Source: Anisakis pegreffii (taxonomy: Eukaryota > Nematoda > Chromadorea > Rhabditida > Anisakidae). From it: a stretch of 64,000 nucleotides of DNA. Made by a program: the position numbers and the translations under genes. The notes below the pieces were generated by a model. It worked only from the letters and a program-made list of their open reading frames with translations. It did not search any database and was not told the origin of the DNA. This document shows, in pieces, positions 14,915 through 29,400 of this stretch (within the stretch, counting starts at the first letter, position 1; every line of letters starts with the position of its first letter). The DNA lies in the NCBI GenBank assembly GCA_035041965.1, contig JAPYMA010001303.1:1-64000 (forward strand). The letters run 5' to 3'.

Positions 14915-16804
14915 ATGATGGACCTTGTAGTTATTCACGGCATTTTACTGCTAGCCTACTTTGGAACTTCGCAAGCGGTAAGTGTTCCTCTTCATTCTTG
15001 TCTGGTATTGTGGTTAATGAACAGATGTTGAAGATTGCACTGATCAGAGTTTTTGGTTTCTCAGTTACGAGTGATTTTGTCTGCCAATAAGTTATTTATG
15101 AAATGTTCCATCAAAATATCTCACAAGCGATTGTTTGAGATGGTAATTTTTGATGAATCCTCTGGTAAACGATGCCATTTATAGTGCATGGGTCTCGGAG
15201 GATGTGGCGGTGGCGGTGGCGGAGGTGGGATTGGAGGTTGTTCACAATGCTGTGCTCGAGCAAGGGTAAGTTTTTTATGGAATGTGAAAGAATTATCTGT
15301 GCTAATCAGTTCGGGAAGGCACTGATGTCTTACTGGACCAATTTTGCAAAATTTAACGATTGGCGAGTATTCACTGTTGTGGTGTGTGCCGGTCGCTTTG
15401 AATCGTTGATCATCCTTGATGCCACCATCTGCTCTCAAATTCACTAACATAGAGCAGTGAAAAAACAAACATGATTCCTGATTTTAGGGGACGAAAACGC
15501 ATTCTGGCGGTCCGAAGCAATTCGGTGCTGTTTTACGCACCGATGGAAATCGACCATCAACTATGGTACTGATTCAGTTGGCGATTTTCGTTTGTGACTT
15601 GCCTTTGAACATGAAATTGAAAGTTTGTGCCGAGCTTGCGATTCAGTACTGACGAAATATTAGGAATCGAATGAGAATTCTCTGTTCTATAGTGGACACA
15701 CGGAGAAGCAATAATTTTCCGATGATATTCATACCGATCTTCGGATTAAACGAAATCCGAGTATTGAAAGATCTCAGGCGCAAAGTTTCCTTTGAAGAGT
15801 TATAGGTGCATGAAATGTTCATTTTAAGAATCCAAACGACGATTTCTTGACGTGCTGCAAAGATGCTGGACTTCCAAGTGCATGTCTCAGCAAGTGTTCG
15901 TTCAGTCGATACAATAAAGACACTGTAAGTGAAATACTCTTCTGCTGACACATTATCCCATTGCCTTAATCATGCCCGCACGTTGGAATCTAGTGAGATT
16001 AGATGCATCTTTCAAGGAAAGCACACATTTGCGAAACGTAATGGCTACGATCTAATTTTCATCTAATAAACAAATAAGCGACGATCATTCACCTATAGTG
16101 CAGTTTATTTTTACAGTGGATATGATGAGCGATCAATTCAGTAATCGAAGAACAAGAAAATTGAATGAATCTATTAATTTTTGGTGTTGGTTGAAAAAGA
16201 TGGGGAATTTCAATGTTGTTTCAATGAATATCGCATAATTTGCACTGGATGCATTTCAGCTTCGTAATATGTTCTTCGGATTGGATGCGTGTCCCATCCA
16301 AGCAGCGAACGATATGCACTTCTGTGCAACGAAGAGCATGGATCATCGAGAGTGTTGTGCGAGAAATGGTGTTGGTAACACACTGGCCGGTGATAAATGC
16401 TTGATCTTCTGTGCACCGGTTCGGATTTTCATCATTGGATTTGCAGTGATATGTATAATTAATTTCATTGAATTGAAACTTGGAGATGAACACCAATTGC
16501 CAGGGCAAAACAAATTTAGGAAACTCGATGCAGAATTAGGATTAGAATGAAACTCAAGCTCTTTTACGGGTTGAACGATCGAAGGTCAACTTAATTTATG
16601 TAATCTGATCTAGTGTAATTATGCAGCAAAGTCACCAGCGTATTTCAGCCGTCACAAAATGAAACGCGTCTCGACTTCTCGTTCATGCCATGCTATGAGC
16701 GATTTGAGCGTATGAAAAGCTGCTTCTGGCGGAATTCAGTGGTGCAATATCAACGTGAACGATTCTACGAATCTCACAACAACAAGAAGCATATTATTTT
16801 TTGA
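14915..16804 (+). CDS. Secreted Gly/Cys-rich DB-module protein, 6 exons, 210 aa
   Basis: Exons: 14915-14977, 15185-15265, 15488-15565, 15829-15924, 16260-16418, 16649-16804. All five introns are phase 0. Residues 1-21 form a signal peptide ending TSQA exactly at the first splice site. Residues 22-48 are Gly/Cys-rich, with a run of seven glycines. Residues 75-186 match the DB module (Pfam PF01682), a nematode domain defined by 12 cysteines. Exactly 12 occur, at 83, 84, 93, 97, 117, 128, 138, 139, 153, 157, 174 and 184, with the typical DHRECC, FMPCYERFERMK and SCFW stretches. The product is predicted to be extracellular and disulphide-bonded; the molecular role of the DB module is unknown. The first ATG is at 14915, with a second in-frame ATG directly after it. 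The donor after exon 5 (gttcgg) and the acceptor before exon 4 (ttttaag) are weak, but phase and domain continuity support them. Confidence 0.92.
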
Positions 16805-16841
16805 CATGATTATCATCATTTTGAACACTCGAAGCGTTTTG

Positions 16842-16847
16842 AATAAA
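16842..16847 (+). terminator. Poly(A) signal AATAAA of the DB-module gene
   Basis: A canonical AATAAA lies 38 nt after the stop codon at 16802-16804, in the expected position for 3'-end formation. Confidence 0.7.
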
Positions 16848-16849
16848 CT

Positions 16850-19800
16850 CGTTTAGTTGTGCTGCTGTTGTTGTTGTGTTTTGCATGAATCGAACGTAAA
16901 ACTTTCTATTGCAGCACTTGAGTCTTTCTTGCATTCTTTTCAACTGCAATCTTCTGAATGTTTCGTGCGAATTTCGATTCTCTTTGTGCCAATACCCAAT
17001 TTATAATTCAACGAAAGATGTGTTTTTTTTTTGGTGAAATTTTTCGTAATTTCAACATTCGCCACTTGGAATGGAAATCCTTCAAGTTTTATTTTTCTCT
17101 CATTTCACGTTCATATGCACAGGAATTTTTGGTTTTGTGGTTTCGAAAAATGTCATTTTTTCGCCATCTCAACGAGGTGTACGCGCATGAAAGTAATAGA
17201 CGATGTGAGCAGTGAACATAAATTATGTTGGTGATGATGTATTGTAAGGAATTGAGAGTGTGGCATGCAAATTGCATCATACAACATCCGAATTCGAATG
17301 AAATTTGAATCGATCACACAACAATTTCACTGAAATTGTCAGCAAACCGCTGATTGAACTTTGAATAATTGCCACTAAAGACGATGAAACGAACAGCAGT
17401 AGCAGTCAGTAGCAGCAGAACTCGTTCAGATTATTCATTCGCTTTCCGGTTGACCAAACGTGTGTTTCTTTCTGCGTCAAAACACGATTCTGTTGTGTAG
17501 ACGGGGCAATTTTGCTAATTAAAATGTATTTTCGGCGCTCCGTTCTTCAGTTATACCTTCATTTACAGTTGCTCTTGTTCCATTGCATATGACCTTTTTC
17601 CAATTTCCCCTATCCACATCTGCTAATCAATGAAAAAAGAAACAAACGATTATCGACTAGTGTTCAGTAATTTCACCAGCAAAGCGTCGAAAAAGATTGC
17701 TCTAATTGCAACACTGCTCATACATAGCATTCTATGAAAATGAAAATTTCCACTGATCAAAATTCTGTTTCGATTTATTTCGGTGAGAAATTTTGGTGTT
17801 TTCAAAAATCTCAGCATCGTATAAATGAGACTAAAATCATCGTATTCGATTGGCTAACTTGGCTGAATACGATCGACTAACTTTGCTTTTTTTTTCGACT
17901 CAACCAGTGAGAATTTATGCCAAGTTATTCACTGAGATGGAACTGAAAAAATGCTAAACGAAACTTCCAATAATTGCGATAATTCCCTTGGGAAATGTTT
18001 TGATATGGTCGTTGGTTGATGACGATTCGTTTCCGAGTATTCGAAATATGCAAAATGATGAATGAGTTGACAGATTCATAATTCCCAAATGATGAGTCAT
18101 TTGAAGACATTTACGAAGAAATTTACCGAATTTTTCTTTCCATACACAATTCCCCGCTCACCGAAAACGCTCCGACACGTCGCATATATTTGACAGCCGT
18201 GTTTGATGGACGCATTTTCTTTATCAATCTATTTTATGGAACTGACAATCAAATTCTCAAAACATCGTTCGTTTTTCATATCGCTACGAATTCTCATTCT
18301 TTATGCATGATATAATTCAACATTCGCCAATGATCACATTCTGCTGGAAAACTTGTGTCTCTTATTGTCAGTTAGGTAGTGAGTTTGCATGAGCGGATTC
18401 ATCTTGCTATGCGCTCTTATTTTATTCAGAAGTTAAAACTAATGAAAACTTCGAGTGGATATTTCGAGTTAACTTTCTGGGTGATTAATTCTTTATTGAG
18501 AAATGAACCGTAATAGGTTTTGGAATCGCCAGATTTTTTCAAAATTTCCCAAATTATATGGTACCATTCAGTGTTGAAATGAAGAAATTTGCTGTCATCA
18601 ATTTATTGCAGTCGACAGACAACAGTCTGCGTGAACGGGTTAGTTGCTGTTCGATGAAACCGGTTATCGTTCATCTGTATTTTAATGATAGTTGCGTTGA
18701 CGATATCTTGACAAGCACAATCATTTCGATCAAATTAATTCATTCTTGCTTTAAAGATTTTTCTATCCCATCTAAGAAATATCTTGAGACTACTTTAAGG
18801 TGATGAGGAAAATCACTTACTATTGTATGGTATTCTTTTCCACACTCTCAATCACCTCTACAATTTATTTGCATCGAAACGCGGCAGTTTTACACGGAGT
18901 CGTGACTGAAATCATAAATCGAAACTTTAATTTAATAATAATTCATAACTTTAGTTAATATGTTCGTCCCTGTCCAACCTTATGGTCATACAGTTGCGTT
19001 CGGCGAAACCATTTGCAAAGTAATTCTCAAATTCCACTCCGCCGAATACGGATAGAAGAGTTATTTCAGAAGAATGAGAAAAAAGCTTGTGGGTTTGTTG
19101 TGCTCAGCAGAATGCTATTTTCAGTTCTATTGTTATTTGGCCAATTCAAATATTGATTCAGCACATTTATGCACTCCATACCTCAAAATTATTATTCTTA
19201 CATGACTGATATTGTTATGCCTACTGTTGTGATCATTTATAGTAATACTATTATTCTCAGTACTTTTGTTGATATATTGTTGTAGCATTATTATTGTGAT
19301 TGCTATCATGATATTTGTGTAGTCAAACATCGTAGCACTGGATTACGTCAATCGAAAGAGAGTTCTATTCAAATTGAAGATATTACTTATTCAAATGCCA
19401 TAGAATTGATAATAAGTGAACGTTTTTCAAGGAAACGTTCAGCGAAAATAATTTATGTAATTTACTAAGCGATTTGTGATCGATTTATAAAAATTTATGT
19501 AATTTATTCTTATACATAAATATACGAATTTTTGCATCTATTTATGGTTTTTGGTCTTTGCACGCAAACGTTTCCTTCATTCTCACTATCACTTATACAC
19601 ATCAATTATGAAATATACGAGATGAATAGGTTTTGTTACACAGTGAATGGAGTCATTATTTGAGTATGATATCAGTTGTTAAGAGAGGAAATATTTGCGG
19701 TCGATTAAAAAAGAGAATATGAAATGGAACTGAATCGAGCGAGATGGTTTCGGATTGCAATTCAGTGAGTGAGGCACATGAATAGCGCTAATGTGACATT

Positions 19801-20441
19801 AAGTATGGAATGTTGTCTCATGCATTCATCTGCGATTAATATGAGTGCAATCATGAAGAAGACGGCGATATGAGTTGAGGCAAGGTCAATCGATCACGAC
19901 AGCGATCGACGAACGAGCCACCAACCTCGTTTGAATACAGCATCAATACCAGCCATCTCCATTAGATCATCTGGTTGTTCCTCGTTCTCGCAGATCCCTT
20001 ATTCCTTTTCGTATACTCCAATTATCTATTTTCTCCAAATCTCCGTAAGATTTACGGCTGGATAACGTTTCAATACGTTCCATTGATTTGCTGCATAAAC
20101 AGAATATTTGCAGTATTCACTTCGGTTGATTTGAACAGTCAAAATCTGCGATATTATTCCAATCGAGTGAATTTTATGATCTGATTCATCTGTCACTGTT
20201 AAGATGTCATCGTTCGTGTTCGATAAATAAGAGTCTACTTGTTTTTATCAGAACCGTTTCGTGACAATCCTATTGGCTCGGAGCGAATCTCGTTAAACGT
20301 TGACGAGATTGCCTTCTGATCAAAAAAGTGATCATATGACGGGAATGATTGATGCATTCAATGAATCCGACTGTAACCTAGATTTTTGCAGATTCATCCG
20401 CTTGTATGACGCCAGAACGATAATTGCTCAACGTTGATTCG
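16850..20441. other. Intergenic region, no supported gene
   Basis: Both strands contain only short open frames without paired splice sites or recognisable domains; the longest is 81 codons, at 18558-18803 on the plus strand. The stretch near 19860-19960 is richer in GC and in gatcgatc-like motifs and may be part of the upstream region of the receptor kinase gene, but nothing specific can be assigned. Confidence 0.5.
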
Positions 20442-23400
20442 ATGCTAATTTTACTGCTGTATTTAATTCTGTTGAACTGCTCGTTTTGTGTTTCTAACGG
20501 TGAAGAGTTGAAAGATTCTGAACAATGTTACATGCGATGTTTGGCTGATTGCTTTTACAGCAAAGAGAAGGTTCGTTCGTTTTCGTTCCAACATCCAAAT
20601 GGATAGGGCATTATAAGATGATCATGCAAAGGGATAAGATGATCATCCAACAGTACATACAAATATTCTGTTTCATCATGCTTATTTTATATCTATGCAT
20701 ATCTATCCTATCTTATGTATAGACAGCTAAAGTACAGAGCTAAATGATGATTCAAATATCAATTTGCTCTCCCTCACGAATCGTATCGTTCGCGCCCCGT
20801 CGCGATAGAAGCTCTTATTTTTATCCTATTAAGTGATATTAAGAAGTTGATATTTTTCATACTTATTATACTTATTTTTATGCTGAATAAAATCATCCTG
20901 AAATGTTTTTATTTTGTGAAGTGAACACACAGAATACGGAATGAACTTTTGCATTTACCTGGGATTGTTCACTGAAATCGCACGATAGATCAGTCAAAAT
21001 TATTGATCAGTCTGAAACGTTGAAGCAAAATGGAAAAAAATTCAAAGTCCACACCAAATGAATCCTCTAATCCAGAATAATCATTTACGTTTATGCATTA
21101 CATCAAGTGTTGTTCATGAGATGAATTCAGTGGTCATGTGATGTTCAGTTGTTTAATTGTCATTATTATAGACAATAGATGAATGCTACGGATTGTGCGA
21201 CGACTACAGAAACGATCATTTATGTGTGAGTTTATTTGCGGAATTCGAATGTGCTCACAAAATATATTTGTTGCTTAATTTCTGCTGATACGATGAGTTG
21301 ATGACGGCTTCGCTTCATAAAACAGTTCACGACGGAGCTCAATTGTGCCCACGCGTACTTTTATAATAGGCCGTTCCCCATTCCCCATTGTAACTGTTTG
21401 GTTGTGAACCACGGTAAAATCTGAGAACACTTGAGAATTATGGCAACATTGATTGCTTCATTGAGTCGAATGCTTTAGTGGTTCTCATAGGGGGTGAAAT
21501 TACTTATTTTGGAGATGTCAACATTAATGGAGGGGTCGGGAAACTAATATTTCCTACAGTTGTTATTTTATGATAGAATGCCATTGTGATTTTTTTAATG
21601 GTGTTTTTTATCGCAGATATGTAGATGCGGTTAGCTGATGGCAACACTGAAATTACATCCATTTGTCTTTAAATGCCGTTTTAACAGGGTTTTCATTCTT
21701 TTCCTTGCTGTTATAATCGCGCTCATAGCTTTTATCACCAAAAGTGTTCTCTTCTGCTAATTTCTCATTCATTTCACTGAATAATTAAAGTCAAATTCTC
21801 ATTCTATCAAACACACTCTATAATTGATTAGTTGACTGTCGAACGTTGTTGAGTAATAATATTTGATTGTTGTATTGTTGGTTTCGGTTGTCAACAATCG
21901 TCAACGTATCCAGTAAATAGTATATACCACAGAATGAGAAGTTTATTTGAACGGTGAAGTTAAATGAGATGAAGTGAATGAGAAAAACTGATCAATAGAA
22001 CGGTATTCGCATGTGATAGCGATGAGAGCGAATACAACACGTCCGAAAAGAATGAGAATTCATCAAAATCAGTGTGAAGTGCATGATCGTATCATAGACA
22101 ATAGTTTTTCATGCAGTCATAATCGATTGTAATACTGAGGAGCTGAACGGTCTAACAATAAGAGAAGGCCCAGCTACGTCGATTACCATCATGGACGTGC
22201 TAGTAAGATTGATCATAACGGTCATCTGAACATAACATGTGCGATTTCCATATTTAATAGGGGGAGGAGGGGGTAACAGCGGCCTGCCAGATCATCAAAA
22301 GAGATAATGGAGCGCCCGAACGTGAAAACCACTGCTTCAGGCAAGATCATGCTTCGCTGCAGTTTTCTCCACCCTTTTAAAAGTAATGAAATTTTTCGAG
22401 TTGATTGTAAATGTTTTCAGAATGATTCGTCATGTTGGCGAACATGTAACGGTCTCTCGATACCCATAGCAAACAGCAATATACCAGACGATGTGGTGTA
22501 TTCCTTCACACCATCATCAGCCATTAATATGTCATGGAGCGATTTCGAAAACTCTATTTATTTGCTCCAATATTCGATGGACGAAAATTTCACAATTCAA
22601 AATCAACTTGTTAGTATTTTGAATAAAATGGTGTCAGTGACCTCAATTAATTTGAGAAACTGCTATTTCAGTCCGGAAGAACTCAATTATCAGTTATTTT
22701 TAGCGATGCTTGAACGATCTGATGAAGCAAACAAAATTTTCGAGTTGCCCTATGGATAGCGGCCATTTTCATAACGTAAAAATTACGATCTACAGTTGAT
22801 CGTCTCTTCTATACTTTCATGCCTATCTCATAATGAAATGATATATACATCAAAATCCAATGTTAAATCCAAAAATATTTGATAAGATATCCCTCCAACG
22901 AATTATTTGAATGCAGATTGAGATGATTGATCATGCGAGATGACTAATTGTTGAACAATTGCCCGATTGAGCACAGCATCGAGTTCAAGCTTTTAATATA
23001 CAGTATTCCAAATTTCACATATGAGTGCTCACTTATCCGCTAAGCATTTGGCATTGAGAAGTTTCAAAGAATAAAATTACGGGAGATTATGGAATAATGC
23101 TTACAGATACTGCAACAGCCGTACATTTTGAACTGGGCAAAAAATATTGGCGGATTTTGTGATGAAGTATTGATACGACTCGCATCGGTTACTGCGAATG
23201 GAGTGAGTCGATTCAGTGAGCCGTATGTGATCGAACGACCAGTTCCACAACTCAATTCTGCACTCAGCGTTGAGTCGATGACATATTTAGTGAGTTCGAT
23301 TCACTTTCGACGAAGAGAGTCCGCTTATGCGCACATATTCATTTCGTGGATCCACATCTACATATTTGCAGTTATTCGTCATCATCTGCAGCCTTAATTC

Positions 23401-26400
23401 GTTTGCGTTTTCGGAAATGTTCATCATTATTTGTTGGCGACATCAAATGAAATTTCTTCGAAATTTTTTGCAGGATGTGCCATACGACGATCGATCGTAC
23501 CAATCAAATGGGACCGTAAAACTGGTTATGAGATTCGAAAGAACAGGTGCCTAATACGGATCGAATTTATGAATGTGCTCTCTTCAAGAAATTTTCAACT
23601 GTTTAACAAACACTTATAAATACAACTTCAGAATGGCCTCTTGGAGTGAGCGATTTGGATGTGGTACCATTATTTCATATGATCAACTGTGAGGTTCCTG
23701 ATCTCTCAGCCGCCATTCCAAATCCTCAGTTTGTAAGTGTCATGACAATCAGTTGATCGTAACGATTTCATGGCTAGTTCCCATGTTTGCATGATAGCTT
23801 AATGTCCGTGAACTGAACTTATTAATGAAACCACTAAAAATGGTCACCAAGAAACAATCAAACTAAACAGATTCTTGCATAAAACAGCCTACAGATATAC
23901 GATTTTGATTGAAATACCCTCGAAATAGATTGCTTCGATCTTCAATTGAACGAATATTTATTCAAGTTAAAGAGTTGGCAATTGCCGCGTTTCTGAGGAC
24001 AGAAGGAAAGATATACGAACTAAAGAACATGTGTGTAATAATCAGAAGTTGAGGCTACAACTTGCAGCACCCTGGTGAAAAGCCATATACAATTGAGAGT
24101 TCATTTGGGGCGGCACTGATGTATCGTCGGTGCAATTTTTTGTATACGATCGGCGAAGTAAACAGTAAACAGTGTGGAACACGATTGGATTTCAATGATA
24201 ACTTCACTGTTATGAAAACACTCAGAATTGGTCAGTCCATAGCGAAATTTGCTTCGATGTCTAAGAGATGTATAAAATCTCGCAGGGTGTACTATTCGAA
24301 TGTCATTTCTCCATTCACGAAAACCATTGATCATGAATACTTCTCAAATAAGTGTTCTTTTCCTTACCGAGCGATTGTTGTGCTCACTTCAAGGGCGAGG
24401 TCACTTGTCATCTTTGAGTAGTTCCAAACAAACAATGTGTGACCTTAGGGAAGAGTTTTGCAGAATGTAAAGCAGTAATTAACAGTCCTTGTCCTGAGCC
24501 ACCGAAACGCCATCCGCCACCACTGTGTGGACAGATTGAAGCGTTCAACTATAACATCATCAGTATCGTTACGGATAGCAATAATTCGGATGAGGAAAAT
24601 GTCACGATTGGTGTAACATTCCGCTCAACTTTGGACATCAACAAACAACCACTGTACTTTGTTGCTTTTTACGGAAATGCGCGACAATTTGAAAGACAAA
24701 TCGATGTGAGTTCGTTCAAATGAGACTTTTGTAGTCGTTGACATTTCACTGAATTAACTGAAATGCTAATTGCCATTTGAACATTGAATGTTCTTACTCG
24801 ATTAGTTGTGTTATTCAGCATCTAATTTCATTTTATGAAATGTAAAACACTACCCACACACAGTTCCCATACTAGATCATTCAAAAACAGTCACAGTTGT
24901 CTCATATAAGTTTCAGATTCATATTTTATGTCTTATATTGAAAGGCTGATCTGATTTGAGTAAATATCATAAAGTAGTGTAAGCTAACACTTCGCTCGAT
25001 CGCATGATAAACGCTTCTAGAGACTCACAGGTGGCTTTTTTAAATGATTTTACCAAAAATAGATTCATGGAACGAAGCGATTTTCAGATGGATTTGCTCG
25101 GTGTGAATATGACGAATATTTTGGGTAATGCAACAAACTGCCCAATGTTCAAGGAGGATGGTACCTGTAAGGTGAGTGAACATTCGTTGAAAAGTGCTTC
25201 TGTGATTAAAATAATCAAACTCATCATCTGATCTTATCAGTCATCGGAAAGTTTTGATCGGAACAATCTTCGTCGTTTAATCTGAATCTCCGAGAAATTT
25301 GTCGCGAATCCAGTGGCTGGAACTGTTTTCAGACTGAATTGGACCCAGTAAACGGATCATTTGTGATTACAAATCTGCGAATGGAGACGCTCTACGGTAT
25401 GCTGATATGTGCAGTGATCGACGTTGAAAACTTAACGTTTCCAACGGTACCTCAAGGCTTGAGGACAAAAGCAAACAAAATTTATATCGAAGAACCACGT
25501 AAATGCATTTGTGTACTCATTCGCATCATTCATTTATTCCTCTGAATTCATTCGGACATTCCCATTACTTACCTCCTTGTGAAACAAACGAAATTTCACA
25601 TGTTATCAGAGTCACAGTTCTGCATGATAGACGAGTAGATCATGAGCGTTTTCGCGATTGTCTTCGCAATTTCCTTCTAATGTCACCTAAACGACGAAGC
25701 TGTCCCTCACACCGCCCACTAATCTGATTAAAGAGATAGAATGAAATTTTCAACAAATTCACGTAAACGACTGCATCGTCAAAACAGGCAATCTGCAACA
25801 CATTAGTGGCATTTGAATCACTCGAAAACATACATTCATCAGCAAGCTATCATAATTTTCAGCAGACGAAATGTCCAAAGCTGGCTTAATCTTCGTGGTT
25901 GGATGCGTTGCGATAACTGTAATTTTGATATTCGTTATATTAGTCTTCGTCATTCTTCACTATAAACAAAAACGACAAATGATTATGAATCAGTTCAAAT
26001 TGCAACAACTCAAACTTGAGAATGAACAACGCTACACGGATTGCCCGAAGAAGTTTGTTGACGTTGCGATCATTTTTAAAAGAGAATTGAATTTATCAAC
26101 GAGATGTTTGATTGCCTCTTGTTCTTCACTAGATTTGTGCATGACTCTGTAAAAAGTGAGTGTGAGTTTATTGTTGTGCTGAATTCAGGTATGACATTTG
26201 GGAGTTGGAAAGACGTAATCTGATCATTTATGATGATCGAAAGCTTGGTGCTGGAGCGTTTGGGGCAGTGTTCATGGGACGATTGATTGGGGTGGCTAAA
26301 GCACATAAGGATGCGCAATCAACGTTGGGTGTTAACTTGATGCGCGCTGAAAACTGTGATGTAGCTGTGAAAATGTTGCCTGGTTGGTTACTTTGTACTT

Positions 26401-29400
26401 TGTAGAACTTGGTTGCTTTGTAGAACAGTGGTTCTCGTGGGGGTGAATTACCCATTTTGGGTAATTTGGAGGGGTCGGGAAAATAGTATTTAGTGCAGTT
26501 GGGATATTATGATAGAACGCCATTGTGATGGTGTTTTTCATCTGGGATATGTAAATGCGGTTAGCTGATGGCAACATTAAAATTATATCTATTTGACTTT
26601 AAATGACGTTTTAACAGGGTTTTCATTCTTTTCCTTGCCGTTACAATCGCTCTCATAACTTTTATCACCAAAAGTGTTCTCTTCTGTTAATTTCTCATTC
26701 ATTTCACTGAATAATTAAAGTCAAATTCTCATTCTATCAAACACACTCTATAATTGTTCATTTGACTGTCGAACGTTGTTGAGCAAATCAATATTCGATT
26801 GCTGTATTGTTGATTTCGATTGTCAACAATCGTCAACGTATCCAGTAAATAGTATATACTACAGAATGAGAAGTTTACTTGAACGGTGAAGTTAAATGAT
26901 ATGAAGTGAATCATAAAAACTGATCAATAGAACGGTATTCGCATGTGATAGCGATGAGAGCGAATACAACACGTCTGAAAAGAATGAGAATTCATCAAAA
27001 TCAGTTTGAAGTGTTTGAGCGTGTCATAGACAATAGTTTTTCATGCAATCATAATCGATTGCAATACTGAGTAACTCAGCGGTCTAACAATAAGAGAAGG
27101 CCCAGCGATGTCGATTACCATCGTGGACGTGCTAGTAAGATTGAACGTAACGATTAAAGACAATGATGTATGCAGATCATTGAAATGATACAAGTTTCGA
27201 ATAAATGCTTGCAGAATATGCGGATGAGATGTCGAAGAGCGAATTCATGAAAGAGATATCGCTAATGAAGACACTCGGTTATCACGAACGATTGGTCAAC
27301 ATGCTTGCGTGCATCACCGATTCTGAACCGTATTGTCTCGTGGTTGAGTACTGCTCCGATGGTGACCTGTTGCAGTTCCTTAGAGATCGTTGCAAGTATA
27401 TGCTTAAGGTGAATCTTTCGTCGAGAACTCTCATTGAAGTTAGAGTTTTCCAGAAGCGAAGAAATTGGAAAGAATTCAAATGCATAGAGCCGCAGAAATT
27501 CTCACCTCACAGAGCGAAACAAAAGCGGAACAAATAACTACACAGTATAAATTATACTGTCAGAAATAATAATGAAATTATAAATGAAATTCTCAATTTT
27601 TTCTAGTTAATAAATCGCTCAAAATTTACATCAGAGTCAACTGCCACTGTTGTGAATTCATGGAACCACTTCTCAAATTTGCTGATTCGTAAAGAATTTC
27701 GAGTTTGGCAATCGAATGATCTGCTGAATGATCAATGATGTGCTGAACACCATGCAGTGACAATTACAAGAATTTGCTATAGATACAAAAGTATTTCAGC
27801 TAACTGATATGGGAATTGATTACGATAATCCAATGTCAGATGCTGACTTTGACGTGGATATGATTATAACACTGAAACAATTGCTTATGTTTGCTGTTCA
27901 AATCAGTTATGGATTAGTGAGTTTTGTATTCGATGATCTCATATTCTGTCGTAATAGACGGAGTCAAAACAATCGTTTATCGCCAAACAGTATTTTTGAG
28001 TATTGGTGAAGCGGGCTCGAACGAATGATTTATTTTGTATCCTATCGTAAATATGTGATTGTGATGCGATATGAAAGCGAATCATTAACTGTGATTGCAG
28101 GAATACTTAAGTCAAAAAGGTTTCGTTCACCGGGACGTGGCAGCCAGAAACGTTTTGGTTCATGATAAAACAAACGCGAAAATCGGTGATTTTGGTCTGT
28201 GTCGTTACATCTACGCACAGAGTGCCAACTATAAAGGGAAAGGTGGTCGTTTACCGGTCAAATGGATGAGTCCCGAGGCGATTAAATATTACGAATTCAC
28301 AACCAAATCCGATGTGTTAGTAGTTCCATGTACAATAGTTGATTTGAGTATCTTCAATGGTCATACGCATTTACGAGGAAGTTTTAAACTCAACTAGCAT
28401 TCGTTCCTGATGATTTTCGAATTACGAAACCATGCACTGCTTTCAGCTGGTCCTTTGGTATACTGATGTTCGAAATTATTACACTCGGAGGATCGCCTTA
28501 CCCCGGAATTCAACCGGATGATATGATGGAACATCTGGATGCTGGTGAGCGAATGGAGAAACCGGATAACTGCCCTGACGATTTGTAAGAGACATTTCAT
28601 TCCAAATCTTAAAATATCACTGACAGCTTGCATAGTGGATTCAAGAGAACACACTGGGAAACTTCGGAATCTGAGCAACTCCAGAAGCTTGATCAGCGTT
28701 GATCAGTAATGATCTTCCCAAGTGATCAGCTTTGCATAGTGATGAAATTTCTGACTATTTTTTCTGTGTTCAGTTGTCTTATTACCATTTTGCTTACAAT
28801 TGGCCAATATTCTGCTAACTAGAGAATGCTATGAATTCAGCTACGAGTTAATGAAATGGTGTTGGGCAAAGGAACCGGCAAAGCGACCTGAATTTGGTAC
28901 TATTCGTCAGCGATTAGCCGCTCAGCTGGAAGAGGTCACCGATGAGTATTCCTACCTGAAATTGGATTCTCAACGCGATTATTATAATGTGCCATACGGA
29001 GGTGTTACTACGGTCAGTTAACTGTAATATTTTTTCACAATGAACCTTATTTCTTTCAGTCTTTTACACTGAACATCAGTTTCTTCAGTTTTCGGTCCTG
29101 TTGCTTCATCAGCCACTTTATAGGATAGGGGCTCATTGAATTGCATGATGAGTTGCTGAGATCAGAATGAAAATTTAGATTTAAGTTGATTTTCTCCATG
29201 CACTTTACGAATATCCAACTGTATTCTGCTTTCCGTTCTTCAGCGCGAGCAAGAAGCAATGTCAACGTCTGGCGATGACAAATCAGCGTTGAAGGAGTTA
29301 AACGAATCTGAGCTGGCGACTCTGGAAGACATTCCGCTGTCACCGTCATCCTCAGCCACAACGCTAGACCCTGCAATGAAGAGTGATGGTGACGCCTGCA

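Noticed and set aside
15121..15468. 115-codon minus-strand ORF with a poly-proline stretch
   Set aside because: It is the antisense shadow of the Gly-rich exon of the DB-module gene, whose plus-strand frame has splice sites and domain support.
16221..16508. Minus-strand ORFs opposite the DB-module exon
   Set aside because: Antisense shadows of exon 5. The plus strand carries the conserved cysteine pattern.
22307..22759. 150-codon unspliced ORF
   Set aside because: Only 22421-22609 fits the splice pattern and FN3-like continuity of the receptor kinase. The rest is open intron sequence.
24101..24334. Minus-strand ORF over kinase exon 7
   Set aside because: Shadow of a coding exon, with no independent splice or domain evidence.
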